A DNA stretch of 64,000 nt from Buttiauxella selenatireducens. Lineage in GTDB: Bacteria; Pseudomonadota; Gammaproteobacteria; Enterobacterales; Enterobacteriaceae. Under the pieces are notes generated by a model. The model did no database searches. It saw only the letters and a program-made list of their open reading frames with translations, and was not told where the DNA came from. The first letter of the stretch is position 1; each line of letters opens with the position of its first letter. Where the stretch lies: contig NZ_CP133838.1 in the NCBI RefSeq assembly GCF_031432975.1, forward strand, positions 4,526,001-4,590,000, read 5' to 3'. This document shows, one piece after another, positions 40,477 through 51,141 of the stretch. The position numbers and the translations under genes were made by a program.

Positions 40477-42048
40477 ATGTCAAATATAGAAATTAAACAA
40501 CAACCACCTGGGTCGTTTTATATAAAGGTTCATGACACGGATAATGTCGCTATTATTGTTAATGACAATGGTTTAAAAGCTGGAACCCGTTTTCCGGATG
40601 GACTCGAGCTGATTGAACATATTCCACAAGGGCATAAAGCCGCGCTGGTTGATATTCCGGCGCAGGGTGAAATTATTCGCTACGGTGAAGTCATTGGTTA
40701 CGCGGTGCGTGATATTCCACGCGGCAGCTGGATTGACGAGTCTTTAGTGGAATTGCCAAAAGCGCCACCGCTCCACACTCTGCCATTGGCCACTAAAGTG
40801 CCGGAGCCGATGCCACCGCTTGAAGGCTACACGTTTGAAGGTTACCGCAACGCAGACGGCAGCGTGGGCACCAAGAACCTGCTTGGCATCACCACCAGCG
40901 TACATTGCGTTGCAGGCGTGGTGGATTATGTCATCAAAATTATTGAACGTGATTTGCTGCCGCGCTACCCGAACGTCGACGGCGTGGTCGGTCTGAACCA
41001 CCTCTACGGTTGCGGCGTGGCCATCAACGCTCCTGCGGCGGTCATTCCCATTCGCACTATCCATAACATCTCTCTGAACCCAAACTTCGGCGGCGAGATT
41101 ATGGTGATTGGCCTGGGCTGTGAGAAGTTACAGCCAGAACGTCTGCTGGAAGGGACCGATGACGTTCAATCCATTAACGTCGGCGACGCCAGTATTGTGC
41201 GCCTGCAAGACGAACACCACGTCGGCTTTAAATCAATGGTCGACGATATTCTGACCGTTGCAGAGCGCCATTTGGTAAAACTGAACCAGCGCCAACGCGA
41301 AACCTGCCCGGCATCTGAACTGGTTGTCGGTATGCAATGTGGCGGCAGCGATGCGTTCTCCGGCGTCACAGCAAACCCAGCGGTAGGTTACGCCTCTGAC
41401 TTACTGGTGCGCTGTGGCGCAACGGTAATGTTCTCTGAAGTCACCGAAGTGCGCGACGCCATCCACTTGTTAACGCCACGTGCCATCAACGAAGAAGTCG
41501 GCAAACGCCTGCTCGAAGAGATGGCATGGTACGACAACTACCTTGATATGGGGAAAACTGACCGCAGCGCCAACCCATCCCCCGGCAACAAAAAAGGCGG
41601 CCTGGCAAACGTGGTGGAAAAAGCGCTCGGCTCCATTGCCAAATCAGGTCAAAGCGCGATTGTTGAAGTGCTTTCCCCAGGACAACGTCCAACCAAACGC
41701 GGCCTGATTTTCGCCGCCACGCCAGCCAGCGATTTCGTTTGCGGCACTCAACAGGTGGCATCAGGGATTACAGTACAAGTGTTCACGACCGGTCGCGGGA
41801 CACCGTATGGCTTGCTGGCCGTTCCAGTCATTAAAATGGCCACCCGCACCGCGTTGGCAAACCGTTGGTATGACTTAATGGATATCAACGCAGGCACCAT
41901 CGCGACAGGTGAAGCAACGATTGAGGACGTGGGCTGGGAGTTGTTCAAATTTATTCTTGATGTCGCAAGCGGACGCAAGAAAACCTTCTCAGACCAGTGG
42001 GGTTTACACAATGCTCTGGCGGTGTTTAACCCGGCTCCTGTGACCTGA
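40477..42048 (+). CDS. garD: Galactarate dehydratase GarD
   Basis: Dehydrates galactarate to 5-keto-4-deoxy-D-glucarate, starting the pathway completed by garL, garR and garK. The 523 residues equal E. coli GarD. An N-terminal SAF domain (residues 10-90) is followed by the UxaA/GarD domain with [29 protein letters not shown] and [10 protein letters not shown]. Preceded by GGAGAG. Confidence 0.97.
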   Translation: MSNIEIKQQPPGSFYIKVHDTDNVAIIVNDNGLKAGTRFPDGLELIEHIPQGHKAALVDIPAQGEIIRYGEVIGYAVRDIPRGSWIDESLVELPKAPPLHTLPLATKVPEPMPPLEGYTFEGYRNADGSVGTKNLLGITTSVHCVAGVVDYVIKIIERDLLPRYPNVDGVVGLNHLYGCGVAINAPAAVIPIRTIHNISLNPNFGGEIMVIGLGCEKLQPERLLEGTDDVQSINVGDASIVRLQDEHHVGFKSMVDDILTVAERHLVKLNQRQRETCPASELVVGMQCGGSDAFSGVTANPAVGYASDLLVRCGATVMFSEVTEVRDAIHLLTPRAINEEVGKRLLEEMAWYDNYLDMGKTDRSANPSPGNKKGGLANVVEKALGSIAKSGQSAIVEVLSPGQRPTKRGLIFAATPASDFVCGTQQVASGITVQVFTTGRGTPYGLLAVPVIKMATRTALANRWYDLMDINAGTIATGEATIEDVGWELFKFILDVASGRKKTFSDQWGLHNALAVFNPAPVT

Positions 42049-42049
42049 T

Positions 42050-42276
42050 TCCTATTCCCCTTCTCCTGGGGGAGAAGGTTGGGATGAGGGCGTTCCAATG
42101 CTAAATCCCCCTCACCCTAACCCTCTCCCTCAAGGGAGAGGGGACTGAATCGAGTTATCCCACTCCCCAAGGTGAGAGCTTTGGTTTTCCCCTTCTCCTG
42201 GGGGAGAAGGCTGGGATGAGGGCGTTCCAATGCTAGCCCCTCACCCTAACCCTCTCCCTAAAAGGGAGAGGGAATT
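42050..42276. repeat. Duplicated two-part intergenic repeat array
   Basis: Two unit types alternate. Unit A, CCCCTTCTCCTGGGGGAGAAGG followed by YTGGGATGAGGGCGTTCCAA, starts at 42057 and again near 42190. Unit B, CCCTCACCCTAACCCTCTCC with its GGGAGAGGG partner, starts at 42109 and near 42239. The A-B pair is therefore directly duplicated with a period of about 132 bases. It separates convergent garD and the LysR gene. Confidence 0.85.
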
Positions 42277-42285
42277 TGATGGAAT

Positions 42286-43215
42286 CTATCCCGTCACCTT
42301 CTCACGGCAAACACTCAACACCAGTTGCCGTAACCAGCAATGCGCCGGGTCTGCCTCCGAGCGCGGGTGCCACATCAACGACACCGTAATTTCATGGGTT
42401 TTCACCGGTAGCTCAAACACATAAAGCCGGGCTTCCCCTGAATTCCCATTTAACCCCGGCTGATTGAGCAAGAATGTCGCCGGCACCAGCGCCACCAGAT
42501 CGGACGCCTGAACCACCGCTATCGCCGCAGGAAACCCTGGCACCATCGCCGCAATTTTGCGTTTCAGGTTTAGTTCACCTAACAACACATCTACCGGGCC
42601 GGTTCCCCGTTCATGGCGCGACACCACAACATGCCCACACGCGGCGTACTTCGCGGCAGTCATTTCACCGTCCAGCTCAAGCGAATGGCCTTTTCTGACT
42701 ACGCCGACAAACTTGTCCCGATAAAGAGCCGTTAAACGGATTTCCGGCCCCATTTCCCCGAGCACGCCGATTTCAAGATCAATCACACCTTCACGTAAAT
42801 ACTTCGCGGTTTTCTCAGGTTTTGGCATAAAACGCAGTTGTACTAAAGGCGCGACAGCGGCTACGGCAGCAATCAGTGCAGCGCCGAAAATCTCGATAAA
42901 CCCGGCGTTAGTCCGCAGGGTAAAGTTGCGTTCAAGCGTGGCGAGATTAAGCGCAGCCGTTGAGGGCCGAAGTATCGCACGCGCTTCAAAGACCGCATTT
43001 TGCGTGCGTTCACGGATTTCTTCAGCATAAGGCGTCAGCACCATATTGCGCCCAGCCCGCACCAGCAACGGGTCGCCGGTCGTTTCGCGAAGGCGACTCA
43101 GCGTGCGACTCATTGCCGAAGCGCTTAACCCCAGGCGACGTGCAGCGCCCACCACGCTTCCTTCAGCCAGAAGCACATCAAGGGCAATAAGCAAATTCAA
43201 ATCAGGTTCATTCAT
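42286..43215 (-). CDS. LysR-family transcriptional regulator
   Basis: A 309-residue LysR-type regulator. The DNA-binding domain at residues 5-63 (LNLLIALDVLLAEGSVVGAARRLGLSASAMSRTLSRLR) is followed by the periplasmic-binding-like effector domain. It is divergent from an MFS transporter gene, 121 bases apart, and most likely controls it. No specific orthologue recognised and the effector is unknown. Confidence 0.9.
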   Translation of the reverse strand: MNEPDLNLLIALDVLLAEGSVVGAARRLGLSASAMSRTLSRLRETTGDPLLVRAGRNMVLTPYAEEIRERTQNAVFEARAILRPSTAALNLATLERNFTLRTNAGFIEIFGAALIAAVAAVAPLVQLRFMPKPEKTAKYLREGVIDLEIGVLGEMGPEIRLTALYRDKFVGVVRKGHSLELDGEMTAAKYAACGHVVVSRHERGTGPVDVLLGELNLKRKIAAMVPGFPAAIAVVQASDLVALVPATFLLNQPGLNGNSGEARLYVFELPVKTHEITVSLMWHPRSEADPAHCWLRQLVLSVCREKVTG

Positions 43216-43336
43216 AACCGCATTGTAGTTGAGACATGGCGTTTGATGCAGTTTATTAGTGTAAGCAGTGCGTCTTCCGCCACGTATCTAACACCGCTAT
43301 ATTTCTGGCATCTATCCACGATAAGAGTTCTGAAAG

Positions 43337-44731
43337 ATGGCGTTATTTTCCAGCCAACCTGGCGATGAAGGTTTACCCGGCCTCGAGCGTGGCTTAGCCA
43401 TGGCCGCTGTTATGACGATGGCAGCCATGGTCGTGTTCGACGGCTCGATGATCACCATCGCGCTGCCACAAATCGCACGCTCGCTCGAGGTATCGCCAGG
43501 AACTTCTGTCTGGGTCGCGAACGGTTACCTGCTATCGGCAGCAATGACACTTGCGATCTTTGCCGCACTTTCCAGCCGCCTGGGGTTCCGCACCATTTTC
43601 ACCTTCGGCCTCAGCGTGTTTACGCTGGCTTCCGTGGGATGCGCGCTGTCATCTTCACTGGAGATGTTAATCGCCATGCGCGTATTACAGGGCATTGGCG
43701 GAGCCGCCACATTGAGTATTGGCCCGGCAATCTTGCGCTCGGTTTTCCCTAACCGCCTGCTGGGGAGAATACTCGGCCTGAACGCATTGCTGATTGGTGC
43801 AAGTACCGCTATTGCACCGATTCTTGGGGGCGCGATACTCTCGGCGATGAGCTGGAAATGGCTGTTTGCGATTAACATTCCGCTGGGCATGATGGCTTTG
43901 TTACTTACGCTGCGTGTTGTGCCCAACAACCCGGCTTTAAAACGTGAACCGTTCGATTATGCAGGAGCCTTATTATCGGCAATGGCATTAGGCGCGTTGA
44001 TTATGGCCGCAGACGCCTTTACCCATCCCGGCAACGGCGACCTGAAAGTGGCGATGGCTTACGCTGCAACGGCTATTCTCACAGGCTTTGCGTTCATCAG
44101 AGTTCAGCGACGCGCAACAAAGCCTCTGCTGCCGCTCAGCATCTTTGCTTCTTCACGGTTTTCGCTGGCAGCGCTCACCTCGCTGGCCTCTTTTGTCAGC
44201 CAGGGCATTACTTTCATCGCATTACCCTTCCTGTTCCAGAGCGTTTACGGTTACAGCGCACTGATTTCAGCCCTGCTTTTTACCCCGTGGCCGATAGGCA
44301 TTATTCTGGCCGCTCCCCATGCCGGGCGTTTGGCCGACCGCTATTCAGCCGCGATAATCTCGACAATCGGACTGGGGATTTTCGCTATTGGATTGACGCT
44401 TCTGGCGCTACTTCCTGAGCATGCTCCAGCCTGGGATATTTGTCTGCGCAGTGTGGTTTGCGGTATCGGTTTTGGCTGCTTTCAAAGCCCGAATAACAGA
44501 GAGATGTTGGCCAATGCGTCACGTGAAAACAGCGGATATGCCTCTGGTGTGCTGGCAATCGTGCGCACTTTTGGGCAATGCCTGGGCGCGGCATTGGTCG
44601 GGATTTTCATGTCGCTTTATACGCAAAGCAGCGCCGTAGATATCAGCCTGTGGATGGCGGTCATCGCCACTGTTTTGGCCATCGCTCTGAGCGTGAGTCG
44701 TTTGCGGGGGTATAAATATTCGAAGGTATGA
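43337..44731 (+). CDS. MFS transporter, DHA2 (EmrB/SmvA-like) family
   Basis: A 464-residue inner-membrane protein with about fourteen hydrophobic segments, as in DHA2 drug:proton antiporters. Motifs: VVFDGSMITIALPQIARSL in segment 1, VANGYLLSAAMTLAIFAALS, LGFRTIF, and motif C-like GGAILSAMSWKWLFAINIPLG in segment 5. It is probably an exporter under control of the divergent LysR gene. The substrate cannot be told from sequence. Confidence 0.88.
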   Translation: MALFSSQPGDEGLPGLERGLAMAAVMTMAAMVVFDGSMITIALPQIARSLEVSPGTSVWVANGYLLSAAMTLAIFAALSSRLGFRTIFTFGLSVFTLASVGCALSSSLEMLIAMRVLQGIGGAATLSIGPAILRSVFPNRLLGRILGLNALLIGASTAIAPILGGAILSAMSWKWLFAINIPLGMMALLLTLRVVPNNPALKREPFDYAGALLSAMALGALIMAADAFTHPGNGDLKVAMAYAATAILTGFAFIRVQRRATKPLLPLSIFASSRFSLAALTSLASFVSQGITFIALPFLFQSVYGYSALISALLFTPWPIGIILAAPHAGRLADRYSAAIISTIGLGIFAIGLTLLALLPEHAPAWDICLRSVVCGIGFGCFQSPNNREMLANASRENSGYASGVLAIVRTFGQCLGAALVGIFMSLYTQSSAVDISLWMAVIATVLAIALSVSRLRGYKYSKV

Positions 44732-44744
44732 GGATTTCTACCGA

Positions 44745-44771
44745 CACGCTGTCAGTTTTCCTGACAGCGTG
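44745..44771. terminator. Perfect 11-bp hairpin between convergent genes
   Basis: CACGCTGTCAG-TTTTC-CTGACAGCGTG lies between the MFS stop and the kinase stop. The T-tract is weak on both sides, so termination strength is uncertain, but position and symmetry fit a bidirectional terminator. Confidence 0.6.
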
Positions 44772-44778
44772 GCAACAA

Positions 44779-45732
44779 TTAACTTCTCTCCTGCCGCGCC
44801 ATAAACGCTTCTATTTCAGCCAGCGTCGATGTTCCTTCCATCGGGCCACGGCTAGAGATGGCTAACGAACCGCTGGCATTTGCTCGCACCAGCGCATCCG
44901 GCACGCTGTAACCCGCGAGGAACAGGCTGACAAAAGTTGCGCCAAAACAGTCGCCCGCACCGGTGGGATCCACCACATCTACCGGATATCCCGGTACGTG
45001 GTATTGCTCGTCCTCACTGTAATAGCTGGCACCGCGCGGCCCGCGTTTGACGACGACATGTTTGATGCCACGCGTGAACAGGCTTGCAACGATCTTGCTC
45101 TCATCACGAGTTTGGCTAAGCCCAAAATAGTCCAGCTCACCATCGCTTGGCAGGAAGAAATCCGTGTAATCGAGAATATATTCAAAGGCCTGCGACATCT
45201 CCGGAATATTCAGCATCTCTTTACGGATATTCGGGTCGAACGACACTGTGCCGCCGTTGGCCTTCACCACACCAATCGCTTTGCGCACCGCATCAATCAG
45301 ACGAAACGAAAACAGCGATGAACCCATAATGTGAAAATGTTGGCACTGGCCGAGCAAGGTTTCATCAAGGTGATCGGCGCTCAACAACCCGCAGGCGCTA
45401 TTGGGCATATTAAAGATAAAGTCGCGCTGAGCCTGGGTGCGATAGCTGACAAACGCGCTACCCGTTGTGGCTTTCGGCAGCACCGAAATGCCCCGCACAT
45501 TAACGCCGTCTCGCGCCAGGCGGGCGATGTTCATCTCACCAAACGCATCGCTGCCCACGCAGCTAAACAGCAGCGAATTAAAGCCCAGTTTCGCCACCTG
45601 ATCGGCAAAAATTGCCGGCGCGCCGCTGGGGTACGGTCCCCAGAATTCACCGGGGGCGGAAAATCCCTGATTCTCTTTTTTCGCCAGAAATTCGACCAGC
45701 AGCTCGCCGAGTGTCGCAATCGTTACTTTCAT
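44779..45732 (-). CDS. PfkB-family sugar kinase next to the gat/tag regulon
   Basis: A 317-residue ribokinase-fold kinase. I start at MKVTIATLGELLVEFLAKKE (45732); an in-frame ATG at 45747 overlaps the preceding gene's stop. The family signatures are GPYPSGAPAIFADQVAKLG near the N-terminus and VVDPTGAGDCFGATFVSLFL with the catalytic Asp of GAGD. It is 11 bases downstream of the DeoR gene, in one operon. The substrate is unknown; a sugar or sugar phosphate linked to galactitol/tagatose use is likely from context. Confidence 0.85.
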   Translation of the reverse strand: MKVTIATLGELLVEFLAKKENQGFSAPGEFWGPYPSGAPAIFADQVAKLGFNSLLFSCVGSDAFGEMNIARLARDGVNVRGISVLPKATTGSAFVSYRTQAQRDFIFNMPNSACGLLSADHLDETLLGQCQHFHIMGSSLFSFRLIDAVRKAIGVVKANGGTVSFDPNIRKEMLNIPEMSQAFEYILDYTDFFLPSDGELDYFGLSQTRDESKIVASLFTRGIKHVVVKRGPRGASYYSEDEQYHVPGYPVDVVDPTGAGDCFGATFVSLFLAGYSVPDALVRANASGSLAISSRGPMEGTSTLAEIEAFMARQERS

Positions 45733-45743
45733 GCTTAATTCCT

Positions 45744-46577
45744 TCACCTTGCCGGATGCAGGGCAGGATTAATCCAGGTCAGGCATTCGTTGTTGGTGTA
45801 GCTGTTAGATAAACCGACGGCCAGAAACCGCGAATGATATTCCGCCGCCACCATCTGAGGTGTCACCACCGCGCTCACCTGGCTTAATTTGCCCACGGCA
45901 TAGCGGGCTTCGCCGTAAACCGGGCGTCTGGCGATCGCCACCACGCAGTGGGTGCTGGCTTTAATGGCTTCCTGGAGGATGGCTGCCGCCGCTTCGCTGG
46001 CAACATTCAACGTGCCGTCGTCGCTGATACTTTCAACCATCACCAGGCAACGGGAAGGCTGGTATTGCCGGAGCGACTGGAGCGCCAGCTCGCCTTCCAG
46101 CGTCTGCCCGCAACTGCCTAACACACCACCGAGCAATACCATCTCCCCATCAATATAGTCTCTGGCGGGTGCCACATGGGCTAAATCGTTCACCACCAGA
46201 CACAATTCACGGTACTCACCCAGGAAAGGAATGGCCTTACGCAGCACACTGCCCGCGCCAAGGAAAACCGTTTCTTCATTGCCTGCCTGACGGGCCACCT
46301 GTTTCGCCAACTCAAGCTCGATGGCGTTATCAAGCGGCTGCACGCACGGCACATCATAGCTGACGGGAATACCCACCGGCTGCGCAGTATAAATCGCCCC
46401 ACCGAAGGATCGCTTCAAATAGCCTTGCTGCTCCAGGTAGTTGAGATCGTTACGGATCGTCACGCCAGAAACCGCCAGCATTTCAGCTAAATCATCGACT
46501 TTAATTTCGCCGTTCTTACGGACGATCTCTGCGATATCCAGGCGCCTTTTCAGCAGGCTGGTAGAGGGTTTTGCCAC
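45744..46577 (-). CDS. DeoR-family transcriptional regulator
   Basis: A 277-residue regulator. It has a DeoR helix-turn-helix at residues 10-66 (RRLDIAEIVRKNGEIKVDDLAEMLAVSGVTIRNDLNYLE) and a sugar-phosphate sensor (DeoRC) domain with VFLGAGSVLRKAIPFL. It is divergent from gatY, 338 bases away, so it probably controls the gat/tag genes together with GatR at the far end. Confidence 0.88.
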   Translation of the reverse strand: MAKPSTSLLKRRLDIAEIVRKNGEIKVDDLAEMLAVSGVTIRNDLNYLEQQGYLKRSFGGAIYTAQPVGIPVSYDVPCVQPLDNAIELELAKQVARQAGNEETVFLGAGSVLRKAIPFLGEYRELCLVVNDLAHVAPARDYIDGEMVLLGGVLGSCGQTLEGELALQSLRQYQPSRCLVMVESISDDGTLNVASEAAAAILQEAIKASTHCVVAIARRPVYGEARYAVGKLSQVSAVVTPQMVAAEYHSRFLAVGLSNSYTNNECLTWINPALHPAR

Positions 46578-47770
<1,193 letters not shown>

Positions 47771-47780
47771 GGAGCTGACG

Positions 47781-48695
47781 GTGATTTACACACTCACTCT
47801 TAATACCGCTATCGACATGAATATCTTTAGCGATCCCATAGCACCAGGTGTGGTGAACCGGACTCACCACACAGAATATTGCCCCAATGGAAAAGGCGTT
47901 AACGTCGCCCTGGTGCTGAATCATTTCCAACAGCCCGCGCATATTCTTGGCATTTTTGGTGGTTTTACCGGCCGCTATATCGTCGAGGAACTGCGTAAGA
48001 AAAAGCTCAACGTCACGCCCGCCTGGGTGAGTGAACCCACGCGCATCAATATTTTTATTCATGATGGCGCGCAGGAATATAAGTTAGTTAACCCCGGCGC
48101 GTTTATTAATGACGACTGCAAACAGCAAGTTATTCATGAAATATCAAAGCTTACGGATGCTGAATATCTGGTTATCAGCGGCAGCCTGCCGCAGGGAATA
48201 GAAAGCCATTTCTACGCCGAAATTATGACGCTATGTCAGCAGAAAAAAATTGCGGTGATTCTGGATATTAGCCACCCGGTACTGCGTCAGTTACTGGAAT
48301 TTAAACCGTTATTAATTAAACCCAATGATGAAGAAGTGGCGGAAATATTTGGTTTAACGGTCACGAATCATCAACAGGCAAAGAACGCTTTTGCCGAAAT
48401 GCACGCTCTCGGTGCGCGAAATATTTTGCTGACTCTCGGCGCGCGGGGAATGTATTTCTCCAACGGAAGCAACTGCTGGTTTTGCAGCGCACCCAATATC
48501 GAACTGGTTAGCTCGGCCTGCGCCGGAGATGCCGCACTCGCCGCGTTTCTCAGCGTCTGGCTGGCAGGCGGCGAAACGGAACGTGCGTTAGCACTCGCTA
48601 GCGCGACAGGTGCCGATGTTGCAGGCTCGGCAGGTTTAGGCCAGCTCGCCGCCATCGACAATTTGCTCATGCAAATCCAGGTCGAAAAACTGTAG
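47781..48695 (+). CDS. tagK: Tagatose-1-phosphate kinase (PfkB/1-phosphofructokinase family)
   Basis: A 304-residue sugar-phosphate kinase of the FruK/LacC group, starting at GTG 47781 (MIYTLTLNTAIDMN) with GGAG nearby. Other motifs are YCPNGKGVNVALVL (the usual GGKGINVA) and ISGSLPQGI. The usual V-G-A-G-D loop reads SSACAGDAALAAFL; the catalytic Asp is kept but the first Gly is Cys. By position between gatY and a fructose-like PTS it should form tagatose-1,6-bisphosphate, as described for the three tag genes in Klebsiella. The exact substrate is inferred. Confidence 0.82.
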   Translation: MIYTLTLNTAIDMNIFSDPIAPGVVNRTHHTEYCPNGKGVNVALVLNHFQQPAHILGIFGGFTGRYIVEELRKKKLNVTPAWVSEPTRINIFIHDGAQEYKLVNPGAFINDDCKQQVIHEISKLTDAEYLVISGSLPQGIESHFYAEIMTLCQQKKIAVILDISHPVLRQLLEFKPLLIKPNDEEVAEIFGLTVTNHQQAKNAFAEMHALGARNILLTLGARGMYFSNGSNCWFCSAPNIELVSSACAGDAALAAFLSVWLAGGETERALALASATGADVAGSAGLGQLAAIDNLLMQIQVEKL

Positions 48696-48705
48696 AGGAC
48701 TGCTT

Positions 48706-50136
48706 ATGAAAAGAATCATTGCTATTACCGGTTGCCCTACCGGAATTGCCCATACGTTTATGGCCGAAGAGGCCCTTAAAAGTGCGGCAAAGAAACTCTC
48801 CATCGAAATTAAAGTAGAAACTAACGGCGCGAGCGGTGTGGAAAACACCATTCAACCCGAGGATTTAATTAATATTGCTGGCGTGATTATTGCCGCGGAT
48901 AAAGATGTTAACCCGGATCGTTTTAACGGCCTGCCGGTTATTGAAGTTCCGGTAAAAGAAGCCATACATCACCCGGCGGCGTTAATTAATAAAATCCTCA
49001 ACGGCGAGGCCCCCATTCGCAAAGGGGAAAAAAGCACCACCGCGACTCAAACGGAAAAAGAGTCGTTTGGTCGCCAGGTTTATAAACACCTGATGAGCGG
49101 CGTCTCTAATATGCTGCCATTCGTGGTAGCTGGCGGGATATTAATCGCCATTTCATTTTTATGGGGTATTTATTCCGCTGACCCTAAATCGGCTGAATAT
49201 AACGCCATCGCCGCCATGTTGATGAAAATCGGCCAGCAGGCGTTTTCAATTATGGTTCCGGTCTTCACCGCCTATATCGCCTACTCCATTTCCGGCAGAC
49301 CAGGCATGGTGGCGGGGTTTGTCGGTGGCTTGCTGGCGAATGCCACTGGGGCCGGCTTCCTCGGCGGGATTATTGCCGGATTCGCGGCAGGTTATTTAAT
49401 GCTGTGGGTGAAGAACCTGCTTGAAGGGCTTCCGCGCCAGTACGAAGGGCTGAAATCCATCTTTATTATGCCGTTGGTCGGCGTGCTGGCGATTGGTGTG
49501 TTGATGGTTTTGCTTGGACAACCGGTCGCGGCGATTAACAACGGCATGATGAGCTGGCTTTCTTCGCTACAAGACTCAAACCCGATTCTGCTGGGAATTG
49601 TGGTCGGTGCTATGTGCTCCTTCGACTTCGGCGGCCCGGTGAATAAAGCGGCCTACGTCACTGGCACACTGCTGCTGGGCCAGGGAAATTACTTCTTTAT
49701 GGCTGGTGTTTCTGCCGCCTGCATTACTCCGCCACTGGTTATCGCGCTGGCAACCACCTTCTTCCCGAAAGGGTTTAGCGAAGATGAACGCGCCGCTGGC
49801 ATGGTGAATTACATCCTCGGCTGCACCCATATCACCGAAGGTGCGATCCCCTTCGCCGCGAAAGATCCATTGCGCGTGATCCCCATGATGATGGTCGCCT
49901 CCAGCATTTCCGCCGTACTCAGCTACAGCCTGCATATTCAGGTTCCGGCCCCGCACGGTGGCTTCCTCATCCTGCCGCTGGTCAGTAAACCGCTGGCGTG
50001 GGTACTTTGTATTCTGGCCGGTTCCGCCTGCGGAGCGGTGATGTATGGCTCGTGGCGTCTGTGGCTGGTACGTAAACAACCGGCTGTCGAGGCGGCTGTA
50101 AACCTTCAGCAAGGAGGCAACAATGCAGCTCTGTGA
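48706..50136 (+). CDS. tagT: Fructose/tagatose-type PTS permease EIIBC
   Basis: A 476-residue PTS membrane protein. The EIIB-fru domain (residues 1-100) has the phosphocysteine Cys10 in AITGCPTGIAHTFMAEEAL. A linker leads to the EIIC-fru domain (from about residue 120, LMSGVSNMLPFVVAGGILI) with about ten membrane segments and SFDFGGPVNKAAYVTG and CTHITEGAIPFAA. Its neighbours suggest D-tagatose import as tagatose-1-phosphate. The symbol follows the three-gene tag set known from Klebsiella and could be swapped with the EIIA/HPr gene. Confidence 0.82.
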   Translation: MKRIIAITGCPTGIAHTFMAEEALKSAAKKLSIEIKVETNGASGVENTIQPEDLINIAGVIIAADKDVNPDRFNGLPVIEVPVKEAIHHPAALINKILNGEAPIRKGEKSTTATQTEKESFGRQVYKHLMSGVSNMLPFVVAGGILIAISFLWGIYSADPKSAEYNAIAAMLMKIGQQAFSIMVPVFTAYIAYSISGRPGMVAGFVGGLLANATGAGFLGGIIAGFAAGYLMLWVKNLLEGLPRQYEGLKSIFIMPLVGVLAIGVLMVLLGQPVAAINNGMMSWLSSLQDSNPILLGIVVGAMCSFDFGGPVNKAAYVTGTLLLGQGNYFFMAGVSAACITPPLVIALATTFFPKGFSEDERAAGMVNYILGCTHITEGAIPFAAKDPLRVIPMMMVASSISAVLSYSLHIQVPAPHGGFLILPLVSKPLAWVLCILAGSACGAVMYGSWRLWLVRKQPAVEAAVNLQQGGNNAAL

Positions 50137-50932
50137 ACAGGACATTTTCATCAGCGACGAGCGGGTTGATAAAACAGACGCGCTAAAACAGGTCGCAGGG
50201 AAACTGGTGCAGGCAGGCAATACCACCCGCGATTATCTGAATGGGATGCTGGCTCGGGAAGCGCAAATTTCGACGTATCTGGGTAACGGCATCGCTATTC
50301 CGCACGGCACGCCAGAAACCCGCGATGCGGTGCTCAATACCGGAGTGAAAGTGATTGTTTTCCGCCACGGCGTGGAGTGGGGAGAGGGAAATATTGCCCA
50401 CGTGGTGATGGCGATTGCTGCCCGTTCTAATGAACATCTGGATATTTTGCGCCAGCTCACGCATGCGTTAAGTGACGACAGCGTGCCCGCAGCGATAGAA
50501 AAAGCCACTACGCCCACCGATATCCTGGTCATTCTAAACGGTCAGCACCTCGCTGAAGACAAAGAAGATGCAACGGGCGAAGGTGAGCAAGCGACCTTTG
50601 TGGTCCACAACCCTCACGGACTGCACGCCCGCCCCAGTGCAGTGCTGGTAAAAACCATCAAGCAGTTCGAATGCCAAATTACGGTTGAAAACCTGGATGC
50701 GGATAGCCGAACCGTAGATGCCAAAAACCTGATGCGCGTGGTGTCACTGGGTGTAAAAAGCGGCCACCGCCTGCGCTTTAAGACCTGTGGCCCAGACGCA
50801 CACCAGGCGCTGGAGGCTATAGGTGAAGCGATTGAAAGTGGTTTGGGAGAAGTCACCACACTTCCTGCCACGCCCGCTCCCCATTACGTTCCTGAAGTGA
50901 AACGAAGCTGGCTGGCACGTTTATTTAATTAA
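50123..50932 (+). CDS. tagH: PTS EIIA-HPr fusion protein (diphosphoryl transfer protein)
   Basis: A 269-residue cytoplasmic fusion. The EIIA fructose/mannitol domain (residues 1-145) has active His61 in GNGIAIPHGTPE. A short linker leads to a complete HPr domain with His168 in HNPHGLHARPSAVLV and the regulatory Ser stretch. It resembles FruB but lacks FruB's middle domain. It overlaps the EIIBC gene by 14 bases, with AAGGAGG upstream. It gives this PTS its own phosphate relay. The symbol is tentative. Confidence 0.83.
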   Translation: MQLCEQDIFISDERVDKTDALKQVAGKLVQAGNTTRDYLNGMLAREAQISTYLGNGIAIPHGTPETRDAVLNTGVKVIVFRHGVEWGEGNIAHVVMAIAARSNEHLDILRQLTHALSDDSVPAAIEKATTPTDILVILNGQHLAEDKEDATGEGEQATFVVHNPHGLHARPSAVLVKTIKQFECQITVENLDADSRTVDAKNLMRVVSLGVKSGHRLRFKTCGPDAHQALEAIGEAIESGLGEVTTLPATPAPHYVPEVKRSWLARLFN

Positions 50933-51141
50933 TATTTCCTTTCGAGTTTAGCGCTCAGTAGCTTTCGTCTATTGAGCGCCTTCTTACGTCCAGATATCGC
51001 AAAAAAATCATAACCCATTAAACAATAAGATATAAATTTCATATCAGATGAATAATCAGACATGGATCACGATTGTCATCAAAGATCTTTGCGTTCAACT
51101 CAAAACATAACGAAAATAAACAAAAGAAAACAGAGATACAA
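50933..51141. promoter_or_regulatory. Gap before gatZ
   Basis: 209 bases in an otherwise tightly packed operon. It is AT-rich, with the hairpin-like AGCGCTCAGTAGC ... GCTTTCGTCTATTGAGCGCC just after the fusion gene and A-rich sequence before gatZ. A second promoter or a processing site for the gat genes is plausible. The reading frame open from 51073 adds 23 lysine- and asparagine-rich residues to GatZ and is not used in the call. Confidence 0.4.
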
